The notes: generated by a model from the sequence alone, not told the origin. A DNA stretch of 64,000 bases from Nymphaea colorata (GCF_008831285.2 NC_045145.1:11346802-11410801); one strand, 5' to 3'. Shown: positions 12,632 to 21,009, counted from the stretch's first letter. A program made the numbers and translations.

Positions 12632-15600
12632 CTTTCATATTGCTATTCACGTAACCCTAATCTCATATTAAAAGAGATTAGGGTGTGTTAATAACTTTAC
12701 AAATTTAGTCCACTAGAAATAAGATAACAATAAAGTGGACCCTTCCAACTTTCTAAAATTTCAGAAAACCTCTAATCAACTTCTAGAAGTATTTAACAAT
12801 CCTCTCGGCCATGGCGTCCGAGCTCTGATACCTTGATAGCCACCCAGCAGCTATCAGTCTCCTTCGCAGAGTTCTGCCTTAAACACACCAATTAGCACGA
12901 AATCCAGCTTTTTTTCATGAAATGTAATTTTTCATTAGGGTTTAGTTCCCTTAAGTGTGTGTATATAACATAACGTAATGGGTTGGGTTTATTACATGCC
13001 TAACTGGACCCAAGCCATTGCTTAACAAGAACACTTAAACTGAAAACACAAAGAGAGAGAGTAGTAGCAGAAATAAACAAAACTCAGTTGTTAGGTCTGC
13101 GCCTAATAGTGGGAAGAGATGGGCAGAGAAGAGGTCACCGGAAAGTCATGTCAGCTGCCGGCGGAGAAGGGTGGAGATCGCCGTCTCTGATACCATGTTA
13201 CAGCGGGCAGTCTTAGAGAGAGAAAAACTTCTTTTTTACTAACCCTAATCTCAATAATAAATAGATTAGGGCAGAGGTAGAGACTTACAAATACCATCAA
13301 CCAAAAATAGAAAAATGTTTAAAGAGAACTCCTAACTATTAAATATTGCAAAGGACCACTTAGAAACTTAAAGTTTTCCAATTCAACAGCAAGTACACCC
13401 TCATATTACAAACCACAGTTCACACCTCTCACTTGATTGCCGTAAGCGACTACAAACCCACTAAATTGGGTCGCTAGGCATGAATCTGCCCCAATTACAC
13501 TACGAAGAGCCAAACCAAATAATTAGACACCTGATCTAGATGGTTAATGCCCTGTTGAAGCATCACCACTACAATTATGTTTCTCCATTAACCATCTGAT
13601 GATGACCCAACTTCAATTCACTAACAAGAGCATAAAACCAATCAAATCAATATGAAACAAGCACTTTGCACCCTGGTGCATGTTCGAACCCTAACAACTT
13701 GTACGTTCTGTCTTCTCTCAAACCATACATTTGACGTGCAAGTCTACATGAGTTCTCTCTTCACAAGGTACGTCGTATTCTTCTCTCAAACCATAGATTT
13801 AACATGCAAGTCTACCTAAGTTTTCTCCCTCCACAAGCTGCCGTATTCATATACAAGATAACATGCATGGAAAGTCTGCTAAAACAATCATAAACCTCCC
13901 CGATATTGTAAAAATCTCAACCATGCTTCCTAAACACTTTAAATATAAATCCATCATGCTAAAAAGATAATTATCAATATTTTTAGGGCAATCATGCATA
14001 ACAATTAGGCTCATTTGACTGTGTTCACCCCTCTAACAGCCCTCTGGCAGCCTCTCCGGATGCATAGCCAGCCACCAATGCCGATGACGACCTGCTGCCA
14101 TTGTCTCCAACTCATCCTATTTGTCAGAAAAAGGGGGAAAACTTATTCCCTCTGCCAATTTCAAAACAGCACTAAAGAGAGTGAGGACGACGAGTACAAG
14201 AGAGAATGAGTGTGGGAGCCTGGGGGAGAGTGCGTGAGAGAGGGACAATAAGGGAGAGTGCAGCGAGAAAGAGACGGTTCAATAGAGAGGAGGACGTGAG
14301 AGACCAGAAGAGACAAAGGGAGGGAGTGTGGGTGTGCGAGTGAGAGACCAAGGCAGACTGAGAGAGAGTGAACATTCAGTTGAGAGGGATCAGACGAAAG
14401 GGAGAGAGCAGAGGGAGGGTTCAGCTGCGGTAGAATGTGTGAGACAAAGAGGGCAGACGAGAGAACGACGAGAGAGATTGGGAGGGGGAGTTTGGACAAG
14501 AAAGAGGGAGCAAACGAGAGAGAGCAAAGAACGAGGGAGAGTGCCAAATAGAGTCGAGAGAAAATGAGAGAGACAGAGGGTGATGGAGAAACCAGACGAA
14601 GGGGGAGAGACAAAACCAGAGAGAGTGCGGAAGAGAGAGCGTGAGACCAAGGGGGAGCCAATGAGATAGGGCTCGATCGTGGGAGAAGAATGAGAGAGAG
14701 AGGGACCAGACGAGAGGAGGAGTGAACCAGCGAGGAAACACAGAGGGGAGTGGCAGGACAGAGAATGAGAGTGAGCGAGACGGTGAGTGCAAGAGAGCTC
14801 GGGAGAATGAGTGAGAGCAAGTGTTGGGGGAGAGATCGAGATTGAGAGGGAGAGGGAGAAAAAAAGGAGGAGCGCTAACCTGCTGCTCTGCACCTGCTCC
14901 TTCTTCCTCAAGCTCCGCTGTCTTCTTCTCCTTCCACTTTTTCATCTTCCGCTGCTTTCTCTCAGCCTCTATGTCTGCTTGTTCTTCTGCCTTCTACTGC
15001 TCCACTAGAGATACTGGGTAGCCCTTGAAAAATCGGACTCCTTTCTCACCGGCTAAATGCTTCAGGTCAGATCTGGACTCTGATCCAGATCCGCCCACTA
15101 CACCACGCCAAAACATCGGATGTTACAGTGTCTCACTGAGGTGGAAGCAGGTGTAGATGCAGACCACTGGCAAGAAGCTGCTCATATTCAGCGTGACTAA
15201 TATTGAGAGTGAAAGAATATGTAGACATGATATAACCAGCCTCTATATTGGGGGATGCAGCCTGAGCAACTGTCTTAGTAGGAGTCATAGAAGTAGTAGA
15301 TGAGGTAGGGCGACCATGCTTGTCCCAACACCTATCTTCAAGGTGACCTTGTTTGGCACAATAAGTGCACTGTAGCCTCTCGCGACCACCAGTGCTTCTA
15401 CCATGACCTTCTACCATGAGTAGACATAGGTTAACCACGTCCTCATCTCCCATCACGGCTAATGCTGAATCTGGAAGGTCACTAGCAGCCTGAGAAAGTG
15501 TAACAGTTAGACGACTAAGCTGATTATATGCATTAACGAGTAGACATGATATAACCAGCCTCTAAATTGGGAGATGCAGCCTGAGCAACTGTCTTAGTAG

Positions 15601-18137
15601 GAGTCATAGAAGTAGTAGGTAGGGTGACCATGCTTGTCCCAACACCTATCTTCAAGGTGACCTTGTTTGGCAAAATAAGTGCACTGTAGCCTCTTGCGAC
15701 CACCAGTGCCTCTACCATGACCTTCTACCATGAGTAGACATAGGTTAACCACGTCCTCGTCTCCCATCACGACTAATGCTGAATCTGGAAGGTCACTAGC
15801 AGCCTGAGAAAGAGTAACAGTTAGACAACTAAGCTGATTATATGCATTAACGAGATTAGGGATTTCAACGCCTGTAAGCATTTGAACTTTAGCAACAACA
15901 TACTCAGGTGATAGCCTAGATACGAATTTGCCTACCATGGTCTGCTTTTGGTGTGTGTTATAGCATGCTCTTTATTGAGAAGGATTGAATTTAATCTTTC
16001 GTAAGCAGGCTTGACAAAATAAAAGTACTGTGCAAGGTCTTGATCTCCCTGCTGGAGCTGAAAAATCTCCTGCTCTACCTGCAAAATTTTATTCACATTC
16101 TTACCCTGTAGGTGTGTGTCTCATAGGAACTTCCACACCCCACGTGTTTGACGGTAGTATAATATACTAAGCACTCAAAATATGAGGCTGGATGCTGTTC
16201 ATGATCCAGGCTATAACTATGATATTGTGCTCTTTCCACGTGGTATACTTTCTTACTTTCTCCTTGGGCTCATCTTCATCAATGACACGACCTTTTTGAT
16301 ATCTCACAACTGACATCTTGATTGTCTGGATTGTGGCCTAACACTGAAGGTCAACTAGCATTGTGCCAAGAAAACCAACAAGACAACACGTTATAAACTA
16401 GATCTGAATAAATTTTCTAACTAAACTTGCCCTCAATCACTTACTCCACATCATCAACACAAGCTGCTATAAAGTCATATTTGCAGAGATTCAAATCTGA
16501 TTATGGATGGATGCATGCTAACATCAATTCAGCCACAGAGGCAACCACAAAATAATAGCTGATGAATTTAAAACAGATCAAGGAAAGAAGAAGACCATGG
16601 TCAGACACTCCCACTTTTCTTCCAACCTCAACAACAACTAAGACAAAAAGAAGACGATAACAGGCTGATAAGCATCAAGCATAAGAAGGGCAGCACATGC
16701 TTGTTGTCAGTGTTGACTGCCGGATGTCAACTCTGAGTCAGATCTACACCCTCTTGACGTCCATCCAACTATGGTCTACCATCCATGCAGGTTGAAGCCA
16801 AGCCCACAACTCAGCTCTATCCACATCATGACAACACCGATCTAGGGTTTTCAGACAATCCTAGATCGTGTTAAAAAAGCATGCCCAAAAACTGTCGTCC
16901 AAGATGAAGAAGATAGAAGGAAAAGAGGAAGATGAAGAACGAGAGAAGGGAGATAGATCAAGGTGTCAGAAGCTTCCAAGACTTGTCACTCTGATACCAT
17001 ACTGGATTAAAGCTAAGTCACATGGGTGCGCCAACTATGGTGGCCCACCCGCATTGGTGCGGGTGTGGGTGCAGCCCAACATGGCGTCAAATGAGTTTTG
17101 GTTGTTCTGGAAAATGTTTTGGCCAAGTTTTCTTTGATATAATATATGTATACATATAGTCATATATTTATATGCTCTTGCCGCACCTGCACCCAATTTT
17201 TTTTGGAACTTGCCACATCCCCCACTCACGCCAACACCTGCACCCCGCACCCATGTGACATAGGATTAAAGTTTAGACAAGAAAAACACAAGAAAGAGAG
17301 AGAATAGAATAACCTGCATTTACCCTAGTCCCACATTAAAAGGGATTAGGGGGCAGCAATGAGAATTACAAAATCAGTCAACACCAGAAAGCATAAATAT
17401 TAAGGACCTCCCTGACTAATAAATATAAACCAGCATAACTGTTTATAGGAAGAGGCTCACAACTTTTAGTTCTTTTACTCAACAAGGACTTCTACTAATG
17501 TTAACTCTCTACAGCTGGCAACTGAATTTGGTGACTCATAGAGGCAGCACCACTCACTGCTGGTGCAATGACCTCCTTGTAGAGTCCATGTTATATGCTT
17601 GGCAGTTAACATCCATGTGACGGCCTATGTGCTGCCACAACCAGCGAATATATTTTTGTTAGATTAATGGTTATTTGTTCTCTGAGAGTTTATTTGTTCT
17701 CTGAGCCTGCTGCGCATTTATAGGTGGATGTCCATACTCGGCCACTCCATTTTCTACATGATTCTCATTTCTGATTGTGCTGTGTATGGATGACTCTTCC
17801 TCCTTTCTACTATTTTTATTGGCAGTTATCTACAGTCGAAAAACTGTACTTTCTGAATGCTAACACTATGATTTCATCCATCAATCAAATCATGTCAATA
17901 CTGATGTGATAGAAACCAAGGAGTCGAGCCTAGATTGTGAAGAGGAGAAGTCCATACTGAAGAGAAGGCTCTCCGAGTCTATTATGGAAATAGAACGACA
18001 GGTCTGTTTTGAAAAGATCTTAACTTTTTTTGGTTTTCTCTTAAACACCAGAAGGAAAACACAAGTCCCGAGCAGAATGCACCAAATGTAATTATTACTG
18101 TGTTTTTTTTCTGCAGAGAATGAAATGCCTTCCATGA
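560..18137 (+). CDS. CYP23: CYP23-like peptidyl-prolyl cis-trans isomerase (cyclophilin), 3' part, multi-exon
   Basis: Readable exons are 560-673, 771-919, 4775-4864, 4969-5008, 17913-18001 and 18117-18137. Joined in order they read as a divergent plant cyclophilin: [18 protein letters not shown], then [11 protein letters not shown] and [10 protein letters not shown], then [20 protein letters not shown], then [13 protein letters not shown], then a charged coiled tail ([20 protein letters not shown]) ending RMKCLP-stop. This domain order and C-terminal tail match the family typified by Arabidopsis CYP23, a secretory-pathway cyclophilin. Cyclophilins isomerise peptidyl-proline bonds. All visible exon borders are GT/AG and the phases agree, except between 919 (ends two bases into a codon) and 4775 (starts a codon). 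The exon that should carry the SSFS-LLG segment was not found there, so the copy may be broken. First exons and start codon lie left of the window. Family assignment is secure; functionality is uncertain. Confidence 0.85.
771..919 (+). CDS. CYP23: CYP23-like exon b
   Basis: Acceptor ..GATTACAG ends at 770; the donor is AG|GTAAGT with GT at 920-921. It encodes [20 protein letters not shown], an acidic loop ([20 protein letters not shown]) and [10 protein letters not shown]. The last codon is split after two bases, so the next exon must begin with one base that completes Arg. No such exon with the expected content was recognised before 4775. Confidence 0.88.
920..2639. other. Intron sequence without recognised gene
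   Basis: This is the first part of the intron region after exon b, where the missing cyclophilin exon should lie. A degenerate stretch near 1001-1035 begins GGTACAATAAG but has an in-frame TAG and does not read as cyclophilin. Short frames near 1680-2350 on both strands match nothing I know. Confidence 0.4.
2640..4186 (-). pseudogene. Decayed Ty1/Copia gag to pre-integrase relic in a CYP23 intron
   Basis: The minus strand between about 3960 and 3340 reads, in broken frames, as a Copia gag (UBN2 type): [20 protein letters not shown], then [20 protein letters not shown], then [13 protein letters not shown]. Further left are a damaged zinc-knuckle region near 3240 and a linker (GCKIADLRN) near 2750 resembling the protease-integrase joint. 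Many stops and frameshifts make it dead. A primer-site-like sequence (minus strand TGGTACCAAAGC) sits at 4175-4186, and an LTR-like sequence starts at 4187. No 3' LTR was found. Confidence 0.6.
4187..4774 (-). other. Probable 5' LTR of the intronic Copia relic plus intron end
   Basis: The sequence directly right of the degenerate tRNA-Met primer site begins TGTGAATC, as expected for an LTR edge in a minus-strand element. A repeated AGCTAGC-type stretch (about 4323-4390) has a counterpart near 5458-5530. The right LTR edge was not located, and an unexplained minus-strand frame of 67 codons covers 4547-4750. Confidence 0.35.
4775..4864 (+). CDS. CYP23: CYP23-like exon d
   Basis: Acceptor ..TATATCAG ends at 4774 and donor GTAAGA starts at 4865. 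Thirty codons encode [30 protein letters not shown]. The FGKV..G...L motif is the standard cyclophilin strand and helix near the C-terminus. Both borders are phase 0. Confidence 0.9.
4969..5008 (+). CDS. CYP23: CYP23-like exon e
   Basis: A pyrimidine-rich acceptor ends at CAG 4966-4968; the donor is G|GTAAGA with GT at 5009. It encodes [13 protein letters not shown] plus the first base of the next codon, the last beta strand of the fold. The following intron runs about 12.9 kb to 17912. Confidence 0.85.
5076..5120. repeat. (GA)n microsatellite
   Basis: A near-perfect GA run with one G insertion, near the 5' end of the 12.9-kb intron. Confidence 0.9.
5121..5893. other. Intron sequence; far side of older Copia relic at its right edge
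   Basis: AT-rich, with no intact gene. The last bases before the AATTC at 5894-5898 may continue the older Copia relic seen right of 11263, because the younger element is inserted between them. Confidence 0.35.
5899..6130 (-). repeat. 3' LTR of Copia element (left copy)
   Basis: 232 bases, TG...CA, preceded by the AATTC duplication. It differs from the right copy by an extra 7 bases near its left edge and three base changes. Confidence 0.93.
6138..6746 (-). pseudogene. Copia RNase H domain
   Basis: An open frame of about 200 codons. The typical RNase H motifs are present: [31 protein letters not shown], and [20 protein letters not shown] with its acidic residue. The expected [13 protein letters not shown] stretch follows, then ADIFTKALP near the C-terminus. 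It belongs with the polymerase at 6865-7980 but is separated from it by a deletion and stops, where the [14 protein letters not shown] region should join. In the intact family this domain degrades RNA in the RNA/DNA hybrid during reverse transcription. Confidence 0.9.
6865..7980 (-). pseudogene. Copia reverse transcriptase domain
   Basis: An open frame of about 370 codons. From about residue 150: [78 protein letters not shown], then the catalytic [12 protein letters not shown] box, and [15 protein letters not shown]. This is the standard Ty1/Copia RT order. The upstream part, up to about residue 110, is the variable linker after integrase. The frame is shifted from the gag-integrase frame near 7985-8112. 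Confidence 0.92.
7902..10306 (-). pseudogene. Copia gag, protease and integrase, frameshifted
   Basis: The main frame (8066-10306, 746 codons) starts [10 protein letters not shown] after the leader. It contains a gag domain ([20 protein letters not shown] onward), the zinc knuckle [14 protein letters not shown], a protease site, a GAG-pre-integrase segment ([20 protein letters not shown]), and an integrase core with [17 protein letters not shown] and [10 protein letters not shown] carrying the D, D and E. The protease motif reads [10 protein letters not shown] where DSGASKH is usual, so the catalytic Gly is lost. Near 8112 the frame slips. [14 protein letters not shown] and FVSADVTF continue in another frame (7902-8114), which slips again before the RT. 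Confidence 0.92.
10307..11025 (-). other. Copia untranslated leader between gag and primer site
   Basis: About 720 bases between the gag start and the primer site. No ORF. It contains an inverted repeat around 10856-10893 (CGATCTAGGGTTTTGAAA / AAACCCTAGATCGAG), able to form a hairpin. A similar ATCTAGGGTTTT sequence occurs in the leader of the relic near 16845. Confidence 0.6.
11038..11262 (-). repeat. 5' LTR of Copia element (right copy)
   Basis: 225 bases, TGTTGTTTAG to CTCAACA, followed by the target duplication AATTC at 11263-11267. In element orientation it is the upstream LTR because the primer site lies just left of it. Confidence 0.93.
11525..11941 (-). pseudogene. Copia gag, N-terminal part
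   Basis: A 138-codon frame whose residues from about 30 match the Copia gag domain: [40 protein letters not shown], then [20 protein letters not shown] and [13 protein letters not shown]. The frame closes in SGTSI-stop, where the zinc knuckle and protease would follow. It is similar to residues 35-120 of the gag at 10306 and leftward. Confidence 0.85.
12587..12627. repeat. (GA)n microsatellite inside an LTR
   Basis: A GA run of about 40 bases in the 12560-12798 LTR. It explains the poly-Ser-Leu ORF seen on the other strand. Confidence 0.9.
12834..13026 (-). repeat. Copia-type 5' LTR stub with primer site
   Basis: The sequence TGATAGCC...CTTAACA is preceded on the left by GCTCTGATACCT (12822-12833). 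That reads as a tRNA-Met primer site on the minus strand with one change. Only 23 bases separate this primer site from the next LTR to the left, so the rest of the element is gone. The LTR edges are inferred. Confidence 0.55.
13196..13388 (-). repeat. Copia-type 5' LTR stub with primer site
   Basis: TGTTACAGCGGG...AATTCAACA is preceded on the left by TCTCTGATACCA (13184-13195), a minus-strand primer site TGGTATCAGAGA. Its leader can only cover 13027-13183, so the body is missing. This is the third LTR plus primer-site junction in one orientation within 850 bases. Confidence 0.65.
13389..14160. other. Intron sequence; short 68-bp tandem duplication
   Basis: No gene seen. TTCTCTCAAACCATA and the following bases to CGTATTC occur twice in tandem (from about 13713 and 13781), with divergence. 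Confidence 0.5.
14161..14880. repeat. Purine-rich (GAGA-like) low-complexity block
   Basis: About 700 bases in which the plus strand is very largely A and G, with irregular GAGAG units rather than a perfect repeat. The long frames on both strands here (poly Ser-Leu or Arg-Glu) are products of this composition, not genes. It abuts a pyrimidine-rich stretch at 14880-15005. Confidence 0.85.
15133..16320 (-). pseudogene. Copia gag remnant with internal duplication
   Basis: The best frame (15594-15938) reads [20 protein letters not shown], then [20 protein letters not shown], then a zinc knuckle [14 protein letters not shown] with Phe in place of Cys at the second position. A second copy (15133-15456) keeps the proper [14 protein letters not shown]. 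The upstream gag core near 15950-16320 is readable only in pieces. Gag forms the particle in which reverse transcription takes place; this copy cannot. Confidence 0.8.
15222..15851. repeat. 319-bp tandem duplication within gag
   Basis: The segment from TAGACATGATATAACC at 15222 to GCATTAACGAG at 15540 is repeated from 15541 to about 15851. The copies differ by a few substitutions and short indels. The second copy continues into unduplicated gag. Confidence 0.9.
17013..17263. mobile_element. Small hAT-type MITE (CTA-GTCAC family), 251 bp
   Basis: The left end is CTAAGTCACATGGGTGCG; the right end reverse-complemented is CTATGTCACATGGGTGCG, 17 of 18 identical. The flanks repeat GATTAAAG (17005-17012 and 17264-17271), an 8-bp duplication as hAT transposases make. 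There is no coding capacity. It is inserted in the LTR of the Copia relic. A longer relative with the same ends lies at 21537-22413. Confidence 0.88.
17485..17912. other. 3' end of the 12.9-kb CYP23 intron
   Basis: No gene or repeat recognised. It ends in the acceptor used by the next exon. Confidence 0.5.
17913..18001 (+). CDS. CYP23: CYP23-like exon f (acidic-basic C-terminal tail)
   Basis: The acceptor GTGATAG ends at 17912 and the donor GTCTGT starts at 18002. After completing the split Glu codon it reads [29 protein letters not shown], the coiled-coil-like tail typical of the CYP23 group. The acceptor was chosen because its phase fits exon e. An upstream reading through TDVI is possible in frame but lacks an AG at a suitable place. 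Confidence 0.8.
18117..18137 (+). CDS. CYP23: CYP23-like terminal exon
   Basis: A strong T-run acceptor (..TTTTTTTTCTGCAG) ends at 18116. Six codons, RMKCLP, precede TGA at 18135-18137. A short basic end of this type closes the family's proteins. Confidence 0.82.
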   Translation, partial: RMKCLP

Positions 18138-18464
18138 GTCGGCAATCTTGCTGCAAGTCTATCCCATGATTCTGGAGTCATTCATGCAAATTGGTGACGG
18201 CAAGCCTAACAACTCAAGCTGCACAACATTTGTAATTCTCAAAATTGGAACTGCTTCTTCCTAATATACAACGTGGAGAAGATTAATGTAATAATTCAAA
18301 TTGTCGTCTCAAAGATTATCTTATTTGGTCTGTTGTATGTATCATAGAAAATTAAGGATGGTTGGTTGTTTCTGAGTTATAGAGATAAAAAGGATTTAGC
18401 TTTTGAGGAAAATATAATTGATGGTATTATTTGATATAATACCGATCCTTATTTGCTCATTAAT
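18138..18464 (+). other. Probable 3' UTR and downstream flank of the CYP23-like gene
   Basis: Follows the TGA. AATAAT-like sequences near 18287-18297 could serve in polyadenylation, but plant signals are too loose to call a site. Nothing else is recognised. Confidence 0.4.
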
Positions 18465-18530
18465 CTCCCAAGCAGGAGCCTACGACCATCCAGTTAACAG
18501 CTGATTGCTCTACCGCTTGGCTACCGAGGA
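18465..18530 (-). pseudogene. trnN-GUU: Organelle-type tRNA-Asn(GUU) remnant
   Basis: The minus strand starts TCCTCGGTAGCCAAGCGGTA, with the anticodon stem-loop reading CAGCTGTTAACTGG, anticodon GTT. This matches plant plastid trnN-GUU (also found in mitochondrial DNA as a plastid-derived copy). The T arm has lost about six bases of the GTTCGAATC loop, and the acceptor stem pairs imperfectly, so it is a pseudogene. About 66 bases are left of the usual 72. Confidence 0.8.
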
Positions 18531-20527
18531 ACATCCGGAGGTTGTCATAAGTTTCAGGTCCCTGAGGGCAGCTCACGGAATGTGTTGCTCCTGCCCAATC
18601 TTATAACTGAATAATGCATATGTGTACATAGCATTATTTTGTGAATACACTTGCAGGGGTATGCTAAACCGCTGTGTCGAATAAGAAAATTTTGATTTAT
18701 AGTCTATTGAAACCATTAGTATACTATTCCCAACTTTTATAGGGATTAAAATGCTGGATTAGACACATTCCACCAGATTATGCAATAGATAACTTAGTAC
18801 TGGTCTATTGACTTCCTCCAAACTTGAAGGTTTTAAGCTGGTCCAATTAGCACATGAAAAGCTTATAAAAATGTTACCTAATGCCATAAATTTCAATGTT
18901 AGCAACATGACAAGAATCACATAATAATAAAACTTTTGAAATGTATATATGCATTTGAATGTTGGTTCTTATATTGCTGTTGCTAGCAAAATAAGAAAAG
19001 CCGTTGTGTTTGGCTCATGTATTACTGTTTTGAACCCATGAAATAGGCCTTATGAACCTAATGCAAACAACAAAAAGGTTTGCCCTTTTCGTTTTTCCTT
19101 TGAAAAAATTTAAAATCAGTTTGTTGCATTTTTTCACGTTTTTATCATTTTTTTATGTTATTTTTACTTTAAAGTTTAATACTTGAGTAAATTATTTACC
19201 TCCTTTTCTATTAACCTAAAACACCATTTTTATATTTTTTTTTATTTTGTTATTTTTTCATTTATTTACTTTTTTTCCTAATTTTTATGTTTCCTGATAT
19301 TTTCAGCTTTGCCAAAAAATATTCAAGAAAAACTTCCACATTTAAAACTTGTAAATGATATTTGTGACTATGGTATTTTTACTCATACTCATCTAATTTG
19401 ATAACTCAAAAAATTATGTTTTGCAATTCCATAAATCCCAGTCTTTGACTGAAGGAAACTGTAAGCTCTGGTTGAATAATATGAAATCTCAAGACAAAAG
19501 AGAAATGCATGAAGAGAACATGAAATGCGACATACTAAGAAATCAACGTAATTGAAGGGAGTAATATGAAGTTTACACTTAGTTGAAAAATCAGGAAGCT
19601 GAAGAGAGATCCCCATTTTCAGCTAAGTTACCTAATTAACATTAACAAATATGAACCCTAGATAAGGAACATAAAGGGAGTTTCCAAGCCTCTATCATTA
19701 AAGATACTGAAGGATAGAAAGGAAAGGAAAAGAAATAGAAAGATTAATAGTAAAGAAAGAAATAAAGAAAAAAAAAAAAATTTATATAGCTCTCTCTCTC
19801 TCCCCATTAAGCTGCCTAGTTTAGAAACAAGTCCTTCATTCTTATACTATCCAACTGCATCCTAGAACATTTGCCTTTTCAATTCATGCTTGTGGGATGC
19901 AAACACCTCAAAATTTCTAACCTTCTACTGTTGCACTTCTCCATGAAGAATAAAGTAAATAGTTGACAGGGTTTTTTTTTTTTTTGGTGGGGGGAGGGTG
20001 GGTGGTGTGTGTTGGGTGGTTGGAGCGGAGGCAGTGTATTTTGAAAAGTTTTTAAAATAGACTTCAGAAGTGTTCTCCTGGTAAGGCTAGAAACTGAGAC
20101 GTTGGTGTCAGTCCACCCCGCACGTCATCCCTTTTTCCCTGGTAGCCTCCCCTCTCCGATTTCTTCTCTCATTCTTCCCAGGGAGTAATTAAGCGTTTCT
20201 TATTTTTTCTCTCTCTTGGAATGAAGAACTGAGGAACAGACAGATGGATCCACTTAAGGACTCATTTCACTGTTAATTTTACATAAATCAAGTTCGGGTT
20301 CTGGAGATTATTGCCCGAGTCAGCCGTAGAATCACTCGAACCAGCCTCGAATAAGCTGAATGTCCAAATCGGTCGTATCAGCCACCGAATCGGCCACTGA
20401 ATTGTTCAAACTGCCCTAATTTGGCTGAACCATGCTTTTAGGAACGATGGGAAGTCGTCGTCGTTCCTAATAGCAACTGCAGTTCTTCCTAAAAGTAATT
20501 GTCCGGCCATTCCTAAAGCGTTCCTAA
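18531..20527. other. Intergenic AT-rich sequence
   Basis: No convincing gene. T-rich at 19085-19320, an A-run and short CT-run near 19765-19803, and a G/T-rich stretch at 19972-20035. Around 20440-20520 GTTCCTAA motifs recur in both orientations (GGAACGATGG / GTCGTTCCTA), suggesting a decayed inverted-repeat element without clear ends. Confidence 0.4.
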
Positions 20528-20857
20528 GGGTGTGTTTGATAAAGCTGGACATTGTGGAATTCAAATTCCTAGTTTTAACAAAATGAGGATTGCATTATCA
20601 AACAAACAATTTTGATTATGTTATTATATGCTCAATTTTGAATCAAAATTCCATAATTAAGATTCCATCCTAAGGGTTGGAGTTATGATTTCAGAATTTT
20701 TGAATTTTTTCTTCTCTTTATGGTTTTAATTCATCAATTATAGAATTTTAATTCATGTTTTGTTCAACATGTTACTTTTAATTCTAGAATAAAAATTCCA
20801 TATTATCAAACACAAAGCAAAACTAGAAACAAAATTCAATGATGTCAAACACCCCCC
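20528..20857. mobile_element. Possible MITE with GGGTGTGTTTGA ends
   Basis: The left end is GGGTGTGTTTGATAAA. The right end reverse-complemented is GGGGGGTGTTTGACATCA. The interior is AT-rich and carries subterminal AATTCAAATTCC-like motifs, as in many plant MITEs. No target duplication could be read. Confidence 0.35.
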
Positions 20858-21007
20858 TTGAAAGTGATATTCTTAATTACATTTAGCAACAGTCATAATA
20901 GTTACTAATGAAGACCTTATTAGGAACAGTCTTCAAAAACTGTTCCAAAAAGTTCTATATTGTAGAGTGGAATTATATAGTACCAAACACGAGATTGATC
21001 TTTCAAC

Positions 21008-21009
<2 letters not shown>

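Larger units (their letters stand above)
11268..12798 (-). mobile_element. Older, truncated Copia element interrupted by the 5899-11262 element
   Basis: In minus-strand order: a 5' LTR (12560-12798, TGTTCAATATGG to TTTAACA), a primer site TGGTATCAGAGC (12548-12559), a leader, a gag start (11525-11941) and a decayed protease region with SKF motifs (11268-11500). The gag reads [20 protein letters not shown] then [20 protein letters not shown], close in type to the younger element's gag, so both belong to related lineages. It stops within gag, with frame loss afterwards. The younger Copia inserted at the AATTC at its left end. No 3' LTR was identified to the left of 5894. Confidence 0.8.
15120..17484 (-). 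mobile_element. Truncated Copia element: 5' LTR, leader, partial gag
   Basis: On the minus strand: an LTR from 17484 to 17000 (ends ..CTCAACA on plus), a primer site TGGTATCAGAGTG (16987-16999), a leader, and a gag running to about 15133. A 251-bp MITE (17013-17263) sits in the LTR; without it and its duplication the LTR is about 226 bases. The gag has lost its start-region frame (16330-15940) and contains an internal tandem duplication. No protease, integrase or RT is left. Confidence 0.8.

Noticed and set aside
14161-14945. Several long ORFs on both strands (up to 219 codons) rich in Ser/Leu or Arg/Glu
   Set aside because: They come from the purine-rich low-complexity tract; all frames are open there and none has a domain.
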